Assembly: GCA_032207245.1 (NCBI GenBank)
Contig: CM063500.1
Location: forward strand, 60,022,161 to 60,086,160
From: Pardosa pseudoannulata
Lineage: Eukaryota > Arthropoda > Arachnida > Araneae > Lycosidae
DNA length: 64,000 nt
Direction: 5' to 3'
The translations under genes and the position numbers were made by a program. Positions 38,501 to 52,500 of the stretch are shown here, one piece after another; position 1 is the first letter of the stretch; each line of letters opens with the position of its first letter. The notes beneath the pieces are model-generated. The model was not told where the DNA came from, ran no database searches, and saw only the letters and a list, made by a program, of their open reading frames with translations.

Positions 38501-41500
38501 AGGTGCCCCCCCCCCTTTAGGTCTTTAAAAAGTTCTGAAATTTCTCAGTTTATATACAGAAATATACGGTATATGTTTTTCTGGAAGTGTAACATAGTTT
38601 TGGTTTGAAATGCTATGGTGTTCTATTTTGCTATATGAAGCCTAATGACATCAGAACATACTGCTTTAAAGCCAACTACAAACATCCCTGCTAGCATTCT
38701 AATTCAAACCCATGAACTCTTATTGAAGAGCAGTACCCTACCCATTCGGTCATTGTTCACCTAACTTTACTGGGTTGCTATGTTGGTAAAAACCTTAGAG
38801 CTATCTTAATCATATCAGTTGGAATATTTTTTTAAATTAGGTTTTGGATTTAAATTGGATTATTTTCATTTTTTAATACTTTTTTTTACAAATTAGACAT
38901 TATAAAGGAAATAATTTAAGTTGGGGTTAAACTTATGATTAATGATTAAATTTGTGTTCTTGTTAATGTGTGCAATGTGACAAATTTTTTTACCAAATGC
39001 ATGAAGTATGGTATTTTTTTTTCATCCTTCCTCAACAAAATTTTATAAACTGTTCACATTTATTATTTATTTTCTACAAATATAAAACAAATTTTTTTTA
39101 ATAAAATCAGTTTTTAAAGCACTAATAATTAAATAACTATATTCACATATACGAGTGAAACTATTATTGATTTGAATGTCAGAATCAAAAAGAAAATCCT
39201 GAATGCAATCCCATTTGACCAGTAATTTATATTAATATTTTGACTTTGCAGAGACTGATAAATGAGACATAATTACTCTAATTATAAAAAATAGGAAAAA
39301 CAATTTAATGGATGAAAAAGGGATTATTAGTTGAGTATATACAACATGGATGCTTAAGAGACATAACATACTAGCCACAACTACTGTTGCCTCTGACAAA
39401 AAAGAATAATGTTAACCATGGTGCAAATAAATACATGGAGTATATTACAGGAGATTGAAAGTTCACAATATTAACAATTTAAATACTACAAGAAGGGTTT
39501 TTAAACCTTATTTTTCCTTTGCAAATAAGGCAATTTCACTCAGCAAGACACATCTCTACTTCTGACAGTTCTGGCTTTTGTTTAAAATGGTAGGGTATCA
39601 TATTGTTTACCTATTGGCTATCGTAAACATGAAAGTGAATCGGAAGGACATTAAAGTAATCCGTGACATTGCGTGAAATTGCTCTATACTAAGATATGAA
39701 CGACTGTGCATTCTGATGTTGCTGGCAATGCCCTCTATTCATGCAATAAAAAAGTTATGCTTAAAAATTTCCCAAAATGTAAAAAATTTATTCTTTATTT
39801 ATATCATGATTTGCATCAATGTGATATAAATTAACAAATTCTGTTTGGATGTATTGTTAAAAAACTTCAACTACAAATATTTGGGTTAATAACCCAGGGG
39901 TTGGCAGACCACCTTTTTACATTTGGTTTGTACACTCCTTAAAAACTTCTTAATTTTACATGCTCCTTAAAAAAGGCCTTTAAAGCCTTTAATTTTCATG
40001 TTTGGTCCATAGTTTTTGAAAAAATTAATTTTATTTAACAACAGTTTATTATGAAATACATTGCTGAAAGTTAAAGCTGAGTAAGTAGTCTCTCCATGAT
40101 ATTAAATTGTATTATCTACCCTAGTCTGTATTTTTAAATTTTTTGTCGTATGATTTCTAAAAAGTAAGTGTTCCTAAATAAATATTGGTGCTGATTATTT
40201 ACACAAGTTCAGATGTCATATTTGATTATAAAGTTCACTCTGGGAGAGCTATTGTGTAATAAAATTTTCTTCAGACATGTAGGCATCATTATTATCATCT
40301 TCTAAAATTGCAGTAAATTCACATTCCTCAATGTCTGCCATGTTCTGTAGAGCATCTGAAGGTATAGGGACAGGCAGTTCTTGGATTTGTAGAACTGGCC
40401 TAATGTCCAAAGGAATGCATCACTACAGGTGTAAATGTGAACATCTGAATGCTTTAATGTTATTTTTTTTTGGTCTCTTGTTAATTGATTTTCATCAATT
40501 AAACTGTGTTTTAAAAGCTGTTTGATAAATTGATATTTATCTAAAAGTACATTAAGATGTGTGAAATACTCATAATGTTCTCCGTAATGAATCTTTGAAA
40601 TCAATTGAAATTGATTATGTGTACAAACTGAATATGATAGAGGAAAACTAATAATAATTCTGAAATCAACATAAAAAAATGAGTTAAGGACAGTTATTAG
40701 TTTAGTCATCTGATGCCATGCAAACTAGTGTTATTAATACTTAATGATTTTTTTTTAATCTTTTTTAGATTATATGACTCAGGGAGTTATTCCTATCCAA
40801 CATGCAGTTTCAAAAGCATTGATGAAGTACAGCATTTCTAGTTGGCAGAGAACTTTTGATGATATGTTTTTGATTCGTTTGTGCCGGCACCCTTATCCTC
40901 CTCATGCATCTGATTCTTTTTATAGCACTACTGTATATTATTTTATAATAGCTATAGGTGCTGGTTTTTTTCTCCCATCTGCTATGATTGCTAGAAATAT
41001 TGTACATGAGAAGCAAACAAACTTGGAGGTATGCATAATATCATTTACATTGTTTGTATTTTATATTTATTTTCTATACAATCGAACCCTGTTGTAACAA
41101 ACGTAAAAGAACCAAAGATTCTGTTTGCAGTATCCAGTAATTCACTATATCTCATATTGTTAACTCTTTAATGTTTGAGATAAAGGTACTATGTGCAATG
41201 TGTAAGAAGCACGCACATGACCTGTTGGAAAAACACCTGTACCTATCTTCATTTCACCACCATCGCTGGGGAAAATGACAAGACCAAAGACTTTGAGCCC
41301 ATAATGGCTGACACATATTCCCAGAGAATGCCAGGTTGAGAGGTCAAGGGTCAACTCTCTGTATTGGAAGGGGTACACATCTGCAAAAACTAGTTGTTGG
41401 ACCAAATTCCTTGCACCTTAAATCTAAATTGTTATGATGTGCTGTGAATAAAAATGAAATTAAAGTAACTTTAAATACTGCAGCCTATCCTTACTGTATT

Positions 41501-44500
41501 AATCAGCTTTTAAACATCATAGGATGACACATTAAAAAAAAAAAAAAAGAAAAAAAAAAAAGAAAGACTTTGTGATAAAAGATTTATTTGGTATTGCATA
41601 TAAATGCAGTTTTGTAAATTGAAGCTTTATAATATATAAAGCTGTTTGTTATAAATTTAGTCAATAAATCTGGAAAAAGGTAAATTTATGTCTGAAACTC
41701 AAAGTTTTAGAATGTTAATCCAAATAACCAAATTAACCTACCTACCTTAGTTGAAAAGGAAAACTCTTTCTGAGAAAGCATAAAAATTCTATAAACTGTT
41801 TTGCTGTCCCTCGAAGGAGGCAATAAATATTAATCGTTTAAAAATGTTATATTTTACAAAATGTACAACTCATTTATTTAAGGGCATTCTTTAGTGATGT
41901 AATTGAAAAATTGATAAAAATCTATCAAATAACTTGAATGAACTAAAGTGATTAAAATCATTTAAATTTTTGTCAGTTAAATATTAAAAATCAATTATCA
42001 ATTAAATACTAATAATATTACTATTTATCCATCCATTAAATTTTATTCCAAATGGTAATTTTGATTAATTTCTTATTAAATTGTTTAAAAATGGAGACAA
42101 ATTAAAAAATAATTTTCGCCTGTAACTGTTATTCATTGTTTTGATACAAAAATAACTGTAAATTATTTTGCAATTCCAAGAAAATTTTATGAAATTTGCT
42201 GTATAATATAAGAAAATTCCTATCCTTTTTTGTTGGGGGGAGTAACTATTAATTCCATGCAACATGTTATGAAATTAATGACAAAATATTATTTTCACAA
42301 ATGCAAAAGAGCACTGAGCAATTGAAAAAGTTTCTTAAATCCATTTTATGATACTCAGGAGGTTTTCTAAAAAATAATAAATTAGCTTGAAAAACTGTAG
42401 GAAAATAGTAGGCCCAAAATTTTGGTTTGTTATTACTTTATAATATAATAGGGTTTAAATGTATATGTAATTAAATATATTTTAAATAATAATTACACAT
42501 TGTTCAAGGGACTCGCATAAAATATATAAATGAAAAGTTATGTAATGAAAATTTTAATAATTGGAAACTTGAGTTCTTCCGAAAAAAGAGTACATACTCC
42601 TTTAGCCCTGCAAGACAAACAAAGAACCACATCCGACAAACCTTATCAGCTTTGCCGGCCGGCTTCTTATTTCCCCTAAGGAAAGCTGAGTAGAAGAGGT
42701 CAATGGGGCAATTTTCTGATATCATGAAGGGCACACATGAGTCGTAGTGCAAATTCCTTACAGGCAGGTAGGCATTTTTAAAAAGAATCTTTAACCTTGC
42801 AATATATAATTAATTGCAAGTTTTCTTATTTGGGGCAGAAGAAGATTCAAAAGAATTTCAAATGTTATTTAAAAAATATAAAATTAGTATTAGAAGTTAT
42901 TTTAAACTAAATTATAACATCTTAAATTATCATTAAACAAAATTTATTCACTTGCATTTGAAATAAGGACATAAAAAATTGGTAGAACTGCCCCTCAACT
43001 TTCTCTTGTACTCTTAGGGATAAAAAAAAACTTTTTGTTTAATGTTTTTGTTCTTTTTTTTAAAAACATAGGAACACTATCACATAATACTATCTGTCTT
43101 AGCTGTGTTAACATATTTCATGAACTTAAATAACAACATCATATACCAGGCAGTAACTATTCAGTAAATAGAAGTAGTAGGTAAAGAACTACTTCCAAAA
43201 ATGGATAGAAAACTAAAATTTTCAGTTGTTCTGCTAGGACATTACAGCATGTTTAGTGTTATATAAACTAGCATTGTTTCAAATGTAGGAACAGATATTT
43301 AGAATATTTTTAAATTTAGGCTATGTATTTGTGTCAAATACAAAAGATCTAAAGTTAAAATAGAAGGGAAACTCTTTCTAAAATTTGATTCTAAAACTAA
43401 ACTTTTGATTTAGATTTTTTAAATATTTTTACATTTCAGCATTTGTACGATGATGAAAGTTTTAAAATGTCTAATGTTATATAGACTAAGATCTGATTTT
43501 TTCAATATATATATCTAGTCACAAACAGCCAATCGTACTGTATTTCATGAACTTCCAGTCCTGTTATGTAGTGTTCTACCTAATCTTAGGTATGCAACTA
43601 TATACTGCATTTATATAGAATTATTAAATAAAGAAACCGCATATATATCTACATGTTTTAAACAAAAGCAATAAATTAAAAGAAGAAGAGAAAAGTTACA
43701 ATGACTCAAAATTCACTCGATCAACAATGAAAAAGTTTAGATGTTCATCTTTAATTTAATATCTTAAATTCATAGGTTACTTCAACGAAAAATTATGTAC
43801 ACTTCTCAATTTTTCACATAATATGATACAATTTAAGAAACAGATATCTATCTAAATATTTATTAACACCATATTATTTTCGTTTTCTCCCTCTCAATCT
43901 TTAATTATAAATATAGATATACATATATATATCTATATATATGTTTTATGTGTGCGTGTTCGTGCGTGCGTGCATTTTGTATGCATAATGATTGTTTTTA
44001 TAGAGGAGATTTAGAACCTGCAAAGTATAACCTTCAAAATACGTTTTCTTTTTATTTCTCCCCCCTCCTTTCAATATGCTAAAAGTAAATGATTCATAAC
44101 AAAGTAATGTATTTTGAGTGTTATGCAAATCTGATTTAACAAATTATGAATTGCTTTTTAAATTATGCACATAGTAAAACGCATACATTTTTATTATTAT
44201 AAACTTCAATGCAAATTTCACACCCTAACATCAAATCACATTTTTATGTATAAGATAAGAAAGTTTAATATTTTAAGCTTGGAAAAACTTTTAATATTCC
44301 TATTGGATGTTTTAAGGCATCTGTCTATGTTTGGAGAACTTTTTTCTTTAAACGTAGAAACTAGTTCATGTTTTTACATTTTTCGATTTACTTTTTATGT
44401 TATAGAGAATTGCACTTAAAAAATTTATTCCTGGAGAAGTTTTTATAAAATTTCTAATAAATAAAGAAAATTAAGTAAAATAATCTGGTTTTTTCAAAAG

Positions 44501-47500
44501 GTCTAATATTTTAATAAATTGAATTATTTCAATATTTTTTATGCAACTCATTTCTTATACTCTGGACTAGTGAATCAATTAAAATCTTTGCTTAATTTAC
44601 ATTTGGTGAAAAATTTTGGTCCTTCAAAATCATACATATTGAATTTTTAACGAATTTTTATTACCTTTATATCTAACTACGAGTGTAACATCATTAAAAA
44701 TTATTTAAATTTAAAGCTTTTAGGTCCTTCACTAGTAAATACTATCAAAAGCATTCATAATAATTTTCAACAAAATATTTTAAGAACTTTTTGAGAAATC
44801 ACATTTCAAGTTTCAACATTTTACTAAAACTACCTTTCTGAGAAAAACGCATTTGAAGTTTATGAAAGCAACTTTAACTATTAAAAAATTAAAATACATG
44901 TTAAAAATTCCCCACACTTTCTTGCTTCAAAACTTTCTAATTGCCAAGTTGCTAATTATTAAAAATACTAGAAAAATATTTAAACTAATCTTCATGAAAA
45001 TTTAAAAAGTTTTGTCCAAAAAATGCTCTTTAAAAGGCTTTAAATTCACAACTTCCGGTTCCGAAGTCGCTACTTCCGTTTTGTTTTGACAGCTGTCACT
45101 GATGTTTAAACAGCTGTAACTTTTCTTTAAAATGTCGTAGAGACAAAACAAAAACAGATTTAGAAGCCTAAAAGTTGAAATTTTACAATAGAGAAATTTA
45201 AAAAAATTATGATTTTTGGCAAAAAAATGCCTTTTTTAATATGTTGACAGATACTTTAAGTATATTAATAAAATATAACACATTATATTAAAAAGATATT
45301 CGTACCACAGTAAAAAATATTGATGATTAGTTTGAATAATATGAATTTTAACTTTTTAGACTTATTTGAGAATTATGGGAATTTCTGGCTTGGCTAACTG
45401 GATGGCTTGGTTCATCAAGGATTTCATATTCCTCTGTGCATACAGCCTGATTATGACTATCCTGTTGTGTACAAGATTTGGTGGAGCGGCAGTTTTCAAT
45501 CAGAGCGATGCATCAATAATATTTCTTATACTTATTTTGTATACAGCAGCTATCATGACATTTGTTTTCTTTATTACATGCTTCTTTAAGAAAGGTAAAA
45601 AAAAAATGAGATGCATACATTTTTTTTCTTACCTCTTGTGAAAAGTTTGTTTTATGTATATTTACATTTCAATATTTGTTTATGTATGACCAATGTTTAA
45701 TCACTGTTAGCTTTATTAATAGTAATAATGGTATCTAACATTAGAAAGTTGATATACTGTACCCCAGTACGAACAGTGACTCAACTCAGAGAATGTTTCT
45801 TTTGTGGTTATGTCACTAATAAATACATACATGCACAAAAAAATCAAATTTTTAACTCACAATTTTTACACCTCAGAGCATATTCAAAAGCAAACCTGGT
45901 TGCTCAGTTGGCAAAGGTATCTAGTTCATAGCTGCAGGTACGTGGGTGCAAGGCCTAAGTCAACTTAACACTAACTTAAGACTAAGTCAGCTTAACTAAG
46001 ACATATTCACTAATGGTGGCTTAGGCATATAAAATAGATTATCACAATGTCCTCCTATCTCAAACAATACCTCTGGAGGTAACAAACCAAACCTAAAGGT
46101 GTCTACTTCCAAATACAAAGACCCACAATGAGCTGAGAGTAGTTCTTTCACTCTAATAGTTCTTTTCAAAAACAAAAGACTCTTTACCTTAAATTGAGAG
46201 CCAAACGATGGCCGATTGGTTAGGGTTCTGGCCTTCTGTACCGGAGTCCATGGGTTCGAATCCCACTGTGGCATGGATGTTCGTAGCCGTTCGGAATTGG
46301 CTTTAAACTGTAGGTCCCGGTCTCATTAGCTCTTGTTGCAAAAGAGTAGACCGTAGCACTCCAAACCAAACCAAACCTTAAATCGAGTAGCCGTTGACTC
46401 ATCCAATTAATATTAGAAACAACATTAATTAAATAATATATCATTCTTTTATTATTTATTTTTCAAATATCTTTGTATTTCTTTACAACTGGAATATATT
46501 TCAGGAAAAAAATTATTTCATTCATTAAAATATATTTTCAGATTAAATAATTTAATTTGATAGATCAATTATGAAACGAGTTTGTAAAGATAAATTAAAA
46601 CTTTTGGAATTTGTACAGAAGCAAATGACTGGTCTCTTTCAGAAAATCTAAATTTTAAATTGTTTTTATGATTGAAAATTATAATGTTGCAAAATAACTT
46701 GAAGTTAATGACACATGATGATATGAAATATTGATAGTAATAAACATAAGGTTGTCAAAAGAAAAACTCCCAATATTTATAGGTTGCAGAGTTGACTTTG
46801 CTTTTACAACAAATTTTTTTAATAATCTGAAGAACTAAAACAAATTTTCTTATTCCTAGTGAAAAGAGTCTTTTACTGCATGAAGGGGGATTAAAGAACT
46901 GAAAATTTATTAAGATAAAATAAGGTTTTCAGCTATTTCAGTTGCAAATTGGTGTTATACTAAAGATTTAAAACAATTTAGCTACTTGCAAAGCAAACAT
47001 AAGGAAGAATTATTAGATGAAAAAGTTATAGGCCAGCGAAAACTCTTATTAAAAAAGAAAGTAGTTCTAATTTTGTAGGCAGTTCTTCTTTCTTACTCTC
47101 ATTAAAGACAAATAGGTAAAGTGCTGCTCTTCAGTACTGGAATTTGTAGGTTCAAATCCCACTGCTGGCATAGACGGTAATAGCCATTTGGAATTGGCTT
47201 TATGCAAAAGATCCCAGTCTCATTAGCCCCTGTGTAGCAAAACTGTAGAACATAGTGCTCCAAATCAACCATCTAATTAATCTGTAAACAATATAAAATG
47301 TCATAGACTATGCTTGTGTTTTACCACTTATAACTGAAACAAATGTTGCACTGGTTATAGTAAATATAATATTTAAGTGTTTTATTAATTATTATGAGTA
47401 TTGATGGATACTTATAAATGTTTAACTGTTCTATTTTTAATTCATGATTAATAATAACTATAATGTATTGCTTTGAATATCTGTATGTATATATGTATAT

Positions 47501-49008
47501 TTATTCATTTATTGGTATGTCAAGTTTTAAAACATAAGTTTCTAAATTTAGATAAATTTAACTATAAATGCTACATTCTCTTTATCTCCCTGGGGACAAC
47601 CCTGGCCCATACTGGCCGAAGCACTTAAAGACGGTCTTGGTCAGAAACAGGCTGGATGGATGAAAAATAGGGGTGAGAGGTATATCTAGAGGGGGTCTTC
47701 TTTTCATATACCTCATCTTAAGACCAGTTGACAGTTTGATTGATTACTGCTTACTGCAAAGCACATTTTGAGGTGTTTTCGTTAGCAATGAGATTTTACT
47801 TTCTTCGAATTCTCTACGATAATTCTAACCTTATTTTATGCTGTGATTTATATTTTGAAATTCAGTTCAAAGGTATTTTATATAAACATAAGCTAGTCTA
47901 AAATTATAGATATATAGTTGAACAATTTTGTTATTATTATTGATTCAGTGCATAATCTTTTCTCTTAAATTAATTTTATTGATAATGTGGTGAAAATAAA
48001 AAGCCATAAACTCATTTATTCATTATTTGGACGGAACAGGGGAAATTAATTATATATGATTTACTGTCTTTTATTCTTTGAATGCTCATAATTTTATAGT
48101 GATTTTTTTTGGGGGGTGGGAAATTCCTGTGTTTACAGCTATTAATTTTTTTTATTCTAACAAATGTTTTGCCAAATGATGTCTGATTGGTTAGGGTGCT
48201 GGCCTTCGGTATCGGAGTTCGTGGGTTTAAATCCCACTTTGTCATGGATGTTCATAGCCGTTCAGAATTGGCTTTAAGCTGTAGGTCCCAGTCTCATTAG
48301 CCCTCGTGTTGCAAAAAGTAGACCGTAGTACTCCAAACCAAATCTAACAAATGTTTTAGTAAGTTTGCAGTTCTTAATTTAAAAATTACTCTTATTTATT
48401 AACTACTGCAAAAAATTATAAAAAATGAGCTTAAATTGTATACTTTCGATATGAATGTGTATGTTTATATAATTGTGTGAACTCATATACTAAATTTATG
48501 TTTAAATCATGGCTGGTAGGTAGACTGGTGTTATAATTTTCTATATACTAAACGGGGCTAATAACTCTGACTTTACATCTGAATGTTAGAGTAGAAATCT
48601 ATATAATTTATTGGATTCGAACACATAGACTCTGTTAGTAAAATGCAACACCCTACCTGGGGGGGGACAGAACACCAAAACACATTACTCATAAACATTT
48701 GATCTGATTTACATCTGTTGAGGCTATAAGCTATAAAAAACCAATAGTACATTGTATAATTAAAAAGTTTTATAAACAAAAGTAAAATAAAATAAAATAA
48801 ATAGAAGTTAAAAATTAAATTACACACAAACAAAGATCTTTTATTCCTTTGAATCCTTTATTTCAGTAGATATATAAAATTGTTTACCCCTAATACCATT
48901 TAAGAAACATAAAGAAGCTATGAAGGGTCATAAATGGTAATGATGCAATAATGTAACAATATTTGATTAAAGTAATTATGCTATAAAATCCTCTAACAGA
49001 GGGTAAAG

Positions 49009-49058
<50 letters not shown>

Positions 49059-49120
49059 TATATATTTGAGCTTATTTGGATTAATGTCTAGGATTTTGTT
49101 TATTGATTTATACATACAGA

Positions 49121-49155
<35 letters not shown>

Positions 49156-49457
49156 ACATATAAATAACTTGAAATGGCGACAAATTTCAAAGCGAACGAT
49201 GCCGAATGGTAGAGCGCTGCTCTTCGGAACCGGAGTTCGTGAGTTCGAATCCCGCTGCTGGCATAGATGGTTGTAGCCGTTCGGAATCGGCTTTAAACTG
49301 TAGGCCCCGGTCTCATTAGCCCTCGTGTGCAAAACAGTAGACCGTAGCGCTCCTAATTTCAAAGCATTTAACTATAGCATTTTTAAGTTATATGTGTATA
49401 TTAGCTACTAGACATAGAATTGAGTTATAATAGCAGATTGTATTTAAGAGTCAGGTA

Positions 49458-49500
<43 letters not shown>

Positions 49501-52500
49501 GGAAAGGGATGAGAAGGATACTAACTGGTATTTTATCTAATTTGATATGGTTATGCATACACACACTCACATATTATTTATGTGTACACACGCTCACATA
49601 TACAAATATACAACACTCGCTCAACTTTTCTAAATGCAACTAGTTGCTTCCTTGAATACTATGATTTTTCTGTTCTTTGTTTATTAAGTATTTCTTTACA
49701 AATGGATTTAAAACTTTAATTTCTACATACACCTGCCCATCAAAGTTATTTTAAACTTTGTACTTCATGAAATATATTAAAAACTTGAGTATATTCTCGA
49801 AATACACTTTAATTAGTTCTTAACTTGTAGCTTGTGGACCCTTGTATCCACGTTAGAAAGTAAAGAAACACAATCAATTTAAGATGATACCTGTGACCCA
49901 CCTACTTCATTCATGGCTCCGAAATCCATTTTCCCAGAAGAAGGGAGAAGGGGTGGGGAGAATGGGAGAGTCCATTTTACATTTTCACCTGCTGAAAACT
50001 TGAGGATTTATGGGTAGTAAAATTATCTGCTCCTGTCATCTCGTTAAGGTGCAGATAGATCAGGGTTAAATAAATTTATATGATTCTAATTCCTCTCTCC
50101 AACAAATAAAGAGCTAGTAAATATGACTTTTAAAAATTTTGGAATAGTAATTAATAAATTTCTTTAAAGCTTAGTAAGTCAAAGTTTGATAGTTTTAACA
50201 TCCTATTTTATTCATTTTGCCAAATAGATATTCAACTTAGGTTTACTGTTTGTTATCCTAGAATCAAATTTAAGTGAAAGAAATTAATATATTTTATTAT
50301 ATATAATGAGTGTATAAAGATTTTATTAATTACATTTAGCTTTCCTGGGAAGGGGAAAGTTAAAATTAATTTTTATCAATTACAATTCTCTAAAAGTTAA
50401 CAAACAAAACAGTGTTTTGGAGAAAGTTTTATTGATTTTGTTTTTTAAAAATTGGCAAGTATGTCATTAGATGATTTCAGTAATTTGTTTGTTAAATTTT
50501 TCTCAGTTTAATTTTGACATTTTTTTTTTTCCTTTAGCTAGTTCTGCTGTTGCTGCCACATGTATTTTCTTTATACTCACATTTTTGCCATTTACTCATT
50601 ACCAAAATTTTTTCTTTCAAGTTCAATTAGCTTTCAAGTTAATTTTGTGTGTTCTTCCAAACACACTTTTTGCATACAGTATTCAAATAGTGCACCGATC
50701 AGAAATATTTGGTATGTATCTTTTAATTGTTTTTATTTGAATAAAGATATATTTGCTAGTTTTAAATAATGAAATCTTGTGCTGTAAAAGGAAGTTTTTA
50801 TAGTTTCTAGAAAGAACGTTAATTTTTTTACATTGTTATATTGTAGTATACACCTAAGGTGTTCCAGACAAAAAAGACCCATGGTGTTTATTTTTTCTAT
50901 TGTTATTGAATTTTAGTTTTATTAATAAGCATTAGTAAAGTAAATATTGATTTAGTTCAGGGCTGTCCAACTGCGAAAAGCCCAAGGGCCAGAATTCCAG
51001 TCACTGATCACCTGGCGGGCTGCAGTTTTAAAAAGTTGAACAATACCCTCTTACCTGTTATACAATAACAATTAATAGTTGAATTATTAATTATAAAACA
51101 ATGGAACAGAAGGATTATAAAACAATTTGTGATCAAGAGGAAACTTTGGGGACTTTGGCTGAACCAAGATTGGTAGTCTCGTATGCTTCTTGATACCATA
51201 AAATTCTGAGAAAAGAAATATGCTGAATAAGAAGTTGGCGGGCCGCACATTTTGTGTTGGTGGGCCGGATGCGGCTCGCGGGCCGCCAGTTGGACAGCCC
51301 TGATTTAGTTATTTTATATACTTTTTTCTCTATTTGTACATCATTTATCGTTACCTCAGATATAAGTTTTTATAGCAATGAGAGCTTATGAATTTAGTGA
51401 ACTACTTTGAACTTATGAATAAAAAATGCTTTAATTGAGTCATACACCTCAGTAACTCATTGTAAATTTTCAAATGCAATACATCCTAAAAGACACTTAT
51501 TCTTCTGATAACTTACATTGTTGTGCAGATTAATGTGGAGAAAGAATAGTATGCATGTTACTTACACATTGTGCTTTGGAGCACCTGTAAAAGATATGAA
51601 ATTGACTTTTAATCTGTAAATTTAACATTATTCTATTATTAATCTCCTATTATTCTAATCTTAATATGATTTTAGTGTTAGTCTCATAAAGTGTAGTCAA
51701 TATGCAGATTAAACTCTACAAAGAAACGTGCATAATTTTGTCTTAGAAAAGGGGAAAATTTTAATAAAACAAACAAACATGAAAGATTATTATTTAGTGG
51801 AATGGAACAGTAAACTGCATCTTGAGAAGATCACTGAGGAATTTTGAAAGACTAGCTTTGACGAATGAATGCACATGCCTTAGCAGAGTGTGTTGTTTAT
51901 TAGAAATTGTATGAAAGGCCTAGTGACAACCGTTAAATTGTTCACCATAATGAGAAGGAGGAAGTGATTAGTATTCCAATTATCAATACAGTTCATCCCT
52001 CTGCAAGAGTAGTCTTTAAATTGAAGAAGGTATGGATGATTGATATATGTAGGATCTTGAGCCCCCGTGCAACATCCTAAGCTAGAATGTAATTAGTAAT
52101 GCCAAGGCAACTGGATACCAAGAGAGCTCCTAACCCGCCGTCCCTTCTGGGTGTATCTGCTGTTATATATTTTCTGTGTCACTAAGCCCTCTAGCGTTCA
52201 CAAAAAAAGTGAAACAGCGCCACCTATCCAGTTGCATAGCAAACTATAAAGAATGTAACTTGTAAGGCTGAGGCAACTGGATACCAAGGAAGTTCCCAAC
52301 TTGCCCTCCCTTCTAGGTGTAGCTACTTTTATACATTTTCTGTGTTACTAAGCCCTCTGGCAGCCACAAAATTAAAAAAGAAAAAAGAAACAGTGGCACC
52401 TACCCTGTTGCACAGCAAATTATAAAGAATGTAACTAGTAAGGCCGAGGCAACTGGATACCAAGAGAGTGACCCATTAAGAACTTGACTGCCTCTACAAA

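Larger units (their letters stand above)
34906..40768 (+). other. Intron 4
   Basis: 5.9 kb. Contains an unidentified GC-richer stretch at 35150-35475 followed by (TTTA)n, a piece of the ATACCATATATTT DNA family (36508-36645), an antisense LINE fragment (36649-37500), a complete member of that DNA family (37588-38573) with a tiny LINE insertion, an antisense SINE, and a repeat shared with 2757-2960. GGGGTTGGCAGACC near 39896 resembles a hAT end but no partner is visible. A missing microexon may also be here. Confidence 0.7.
45595..50537 (+). other. Intron 6
   Basis: 4.9 kb with four SINEs (46199, 47105, 48171, 49194), a T11A37 tract at 49009-49056 and a T40 tract at 49460-49499. Near 47590-47680 there is a GC-richer piece with AGGCTGGATGGATGAAAAAT that looks like the 3' end of some LINE. 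A weak tRNA-like stretch at 45895-45960 is not called. Confidence 0.75.

Noticed and set aside
39896..39925. hAT end CAGGGGTTGGCAGACC
   Set aside because: The single end is typical, but no inverted partner or 8-bp duplication was found within several kb.
41160..41405. 81-codon minus-strand frame
   Set aside because: It sits in a GC-richer island that may be a repeat; no domain recognised and no splice context.
45895..45960. Second tRNA-like SINE head
   Set aside because: GCTCAGTTGGCAAAGG and GTGGGTGCAAGGCC resemble A and B boxes, but no body, tail or duplication could be found.
48600..48665. Minus-strand SINE fragment
   Set aside because: Only a GTTCGAATCC-like word and a short TAGGGTG match; too little to call.
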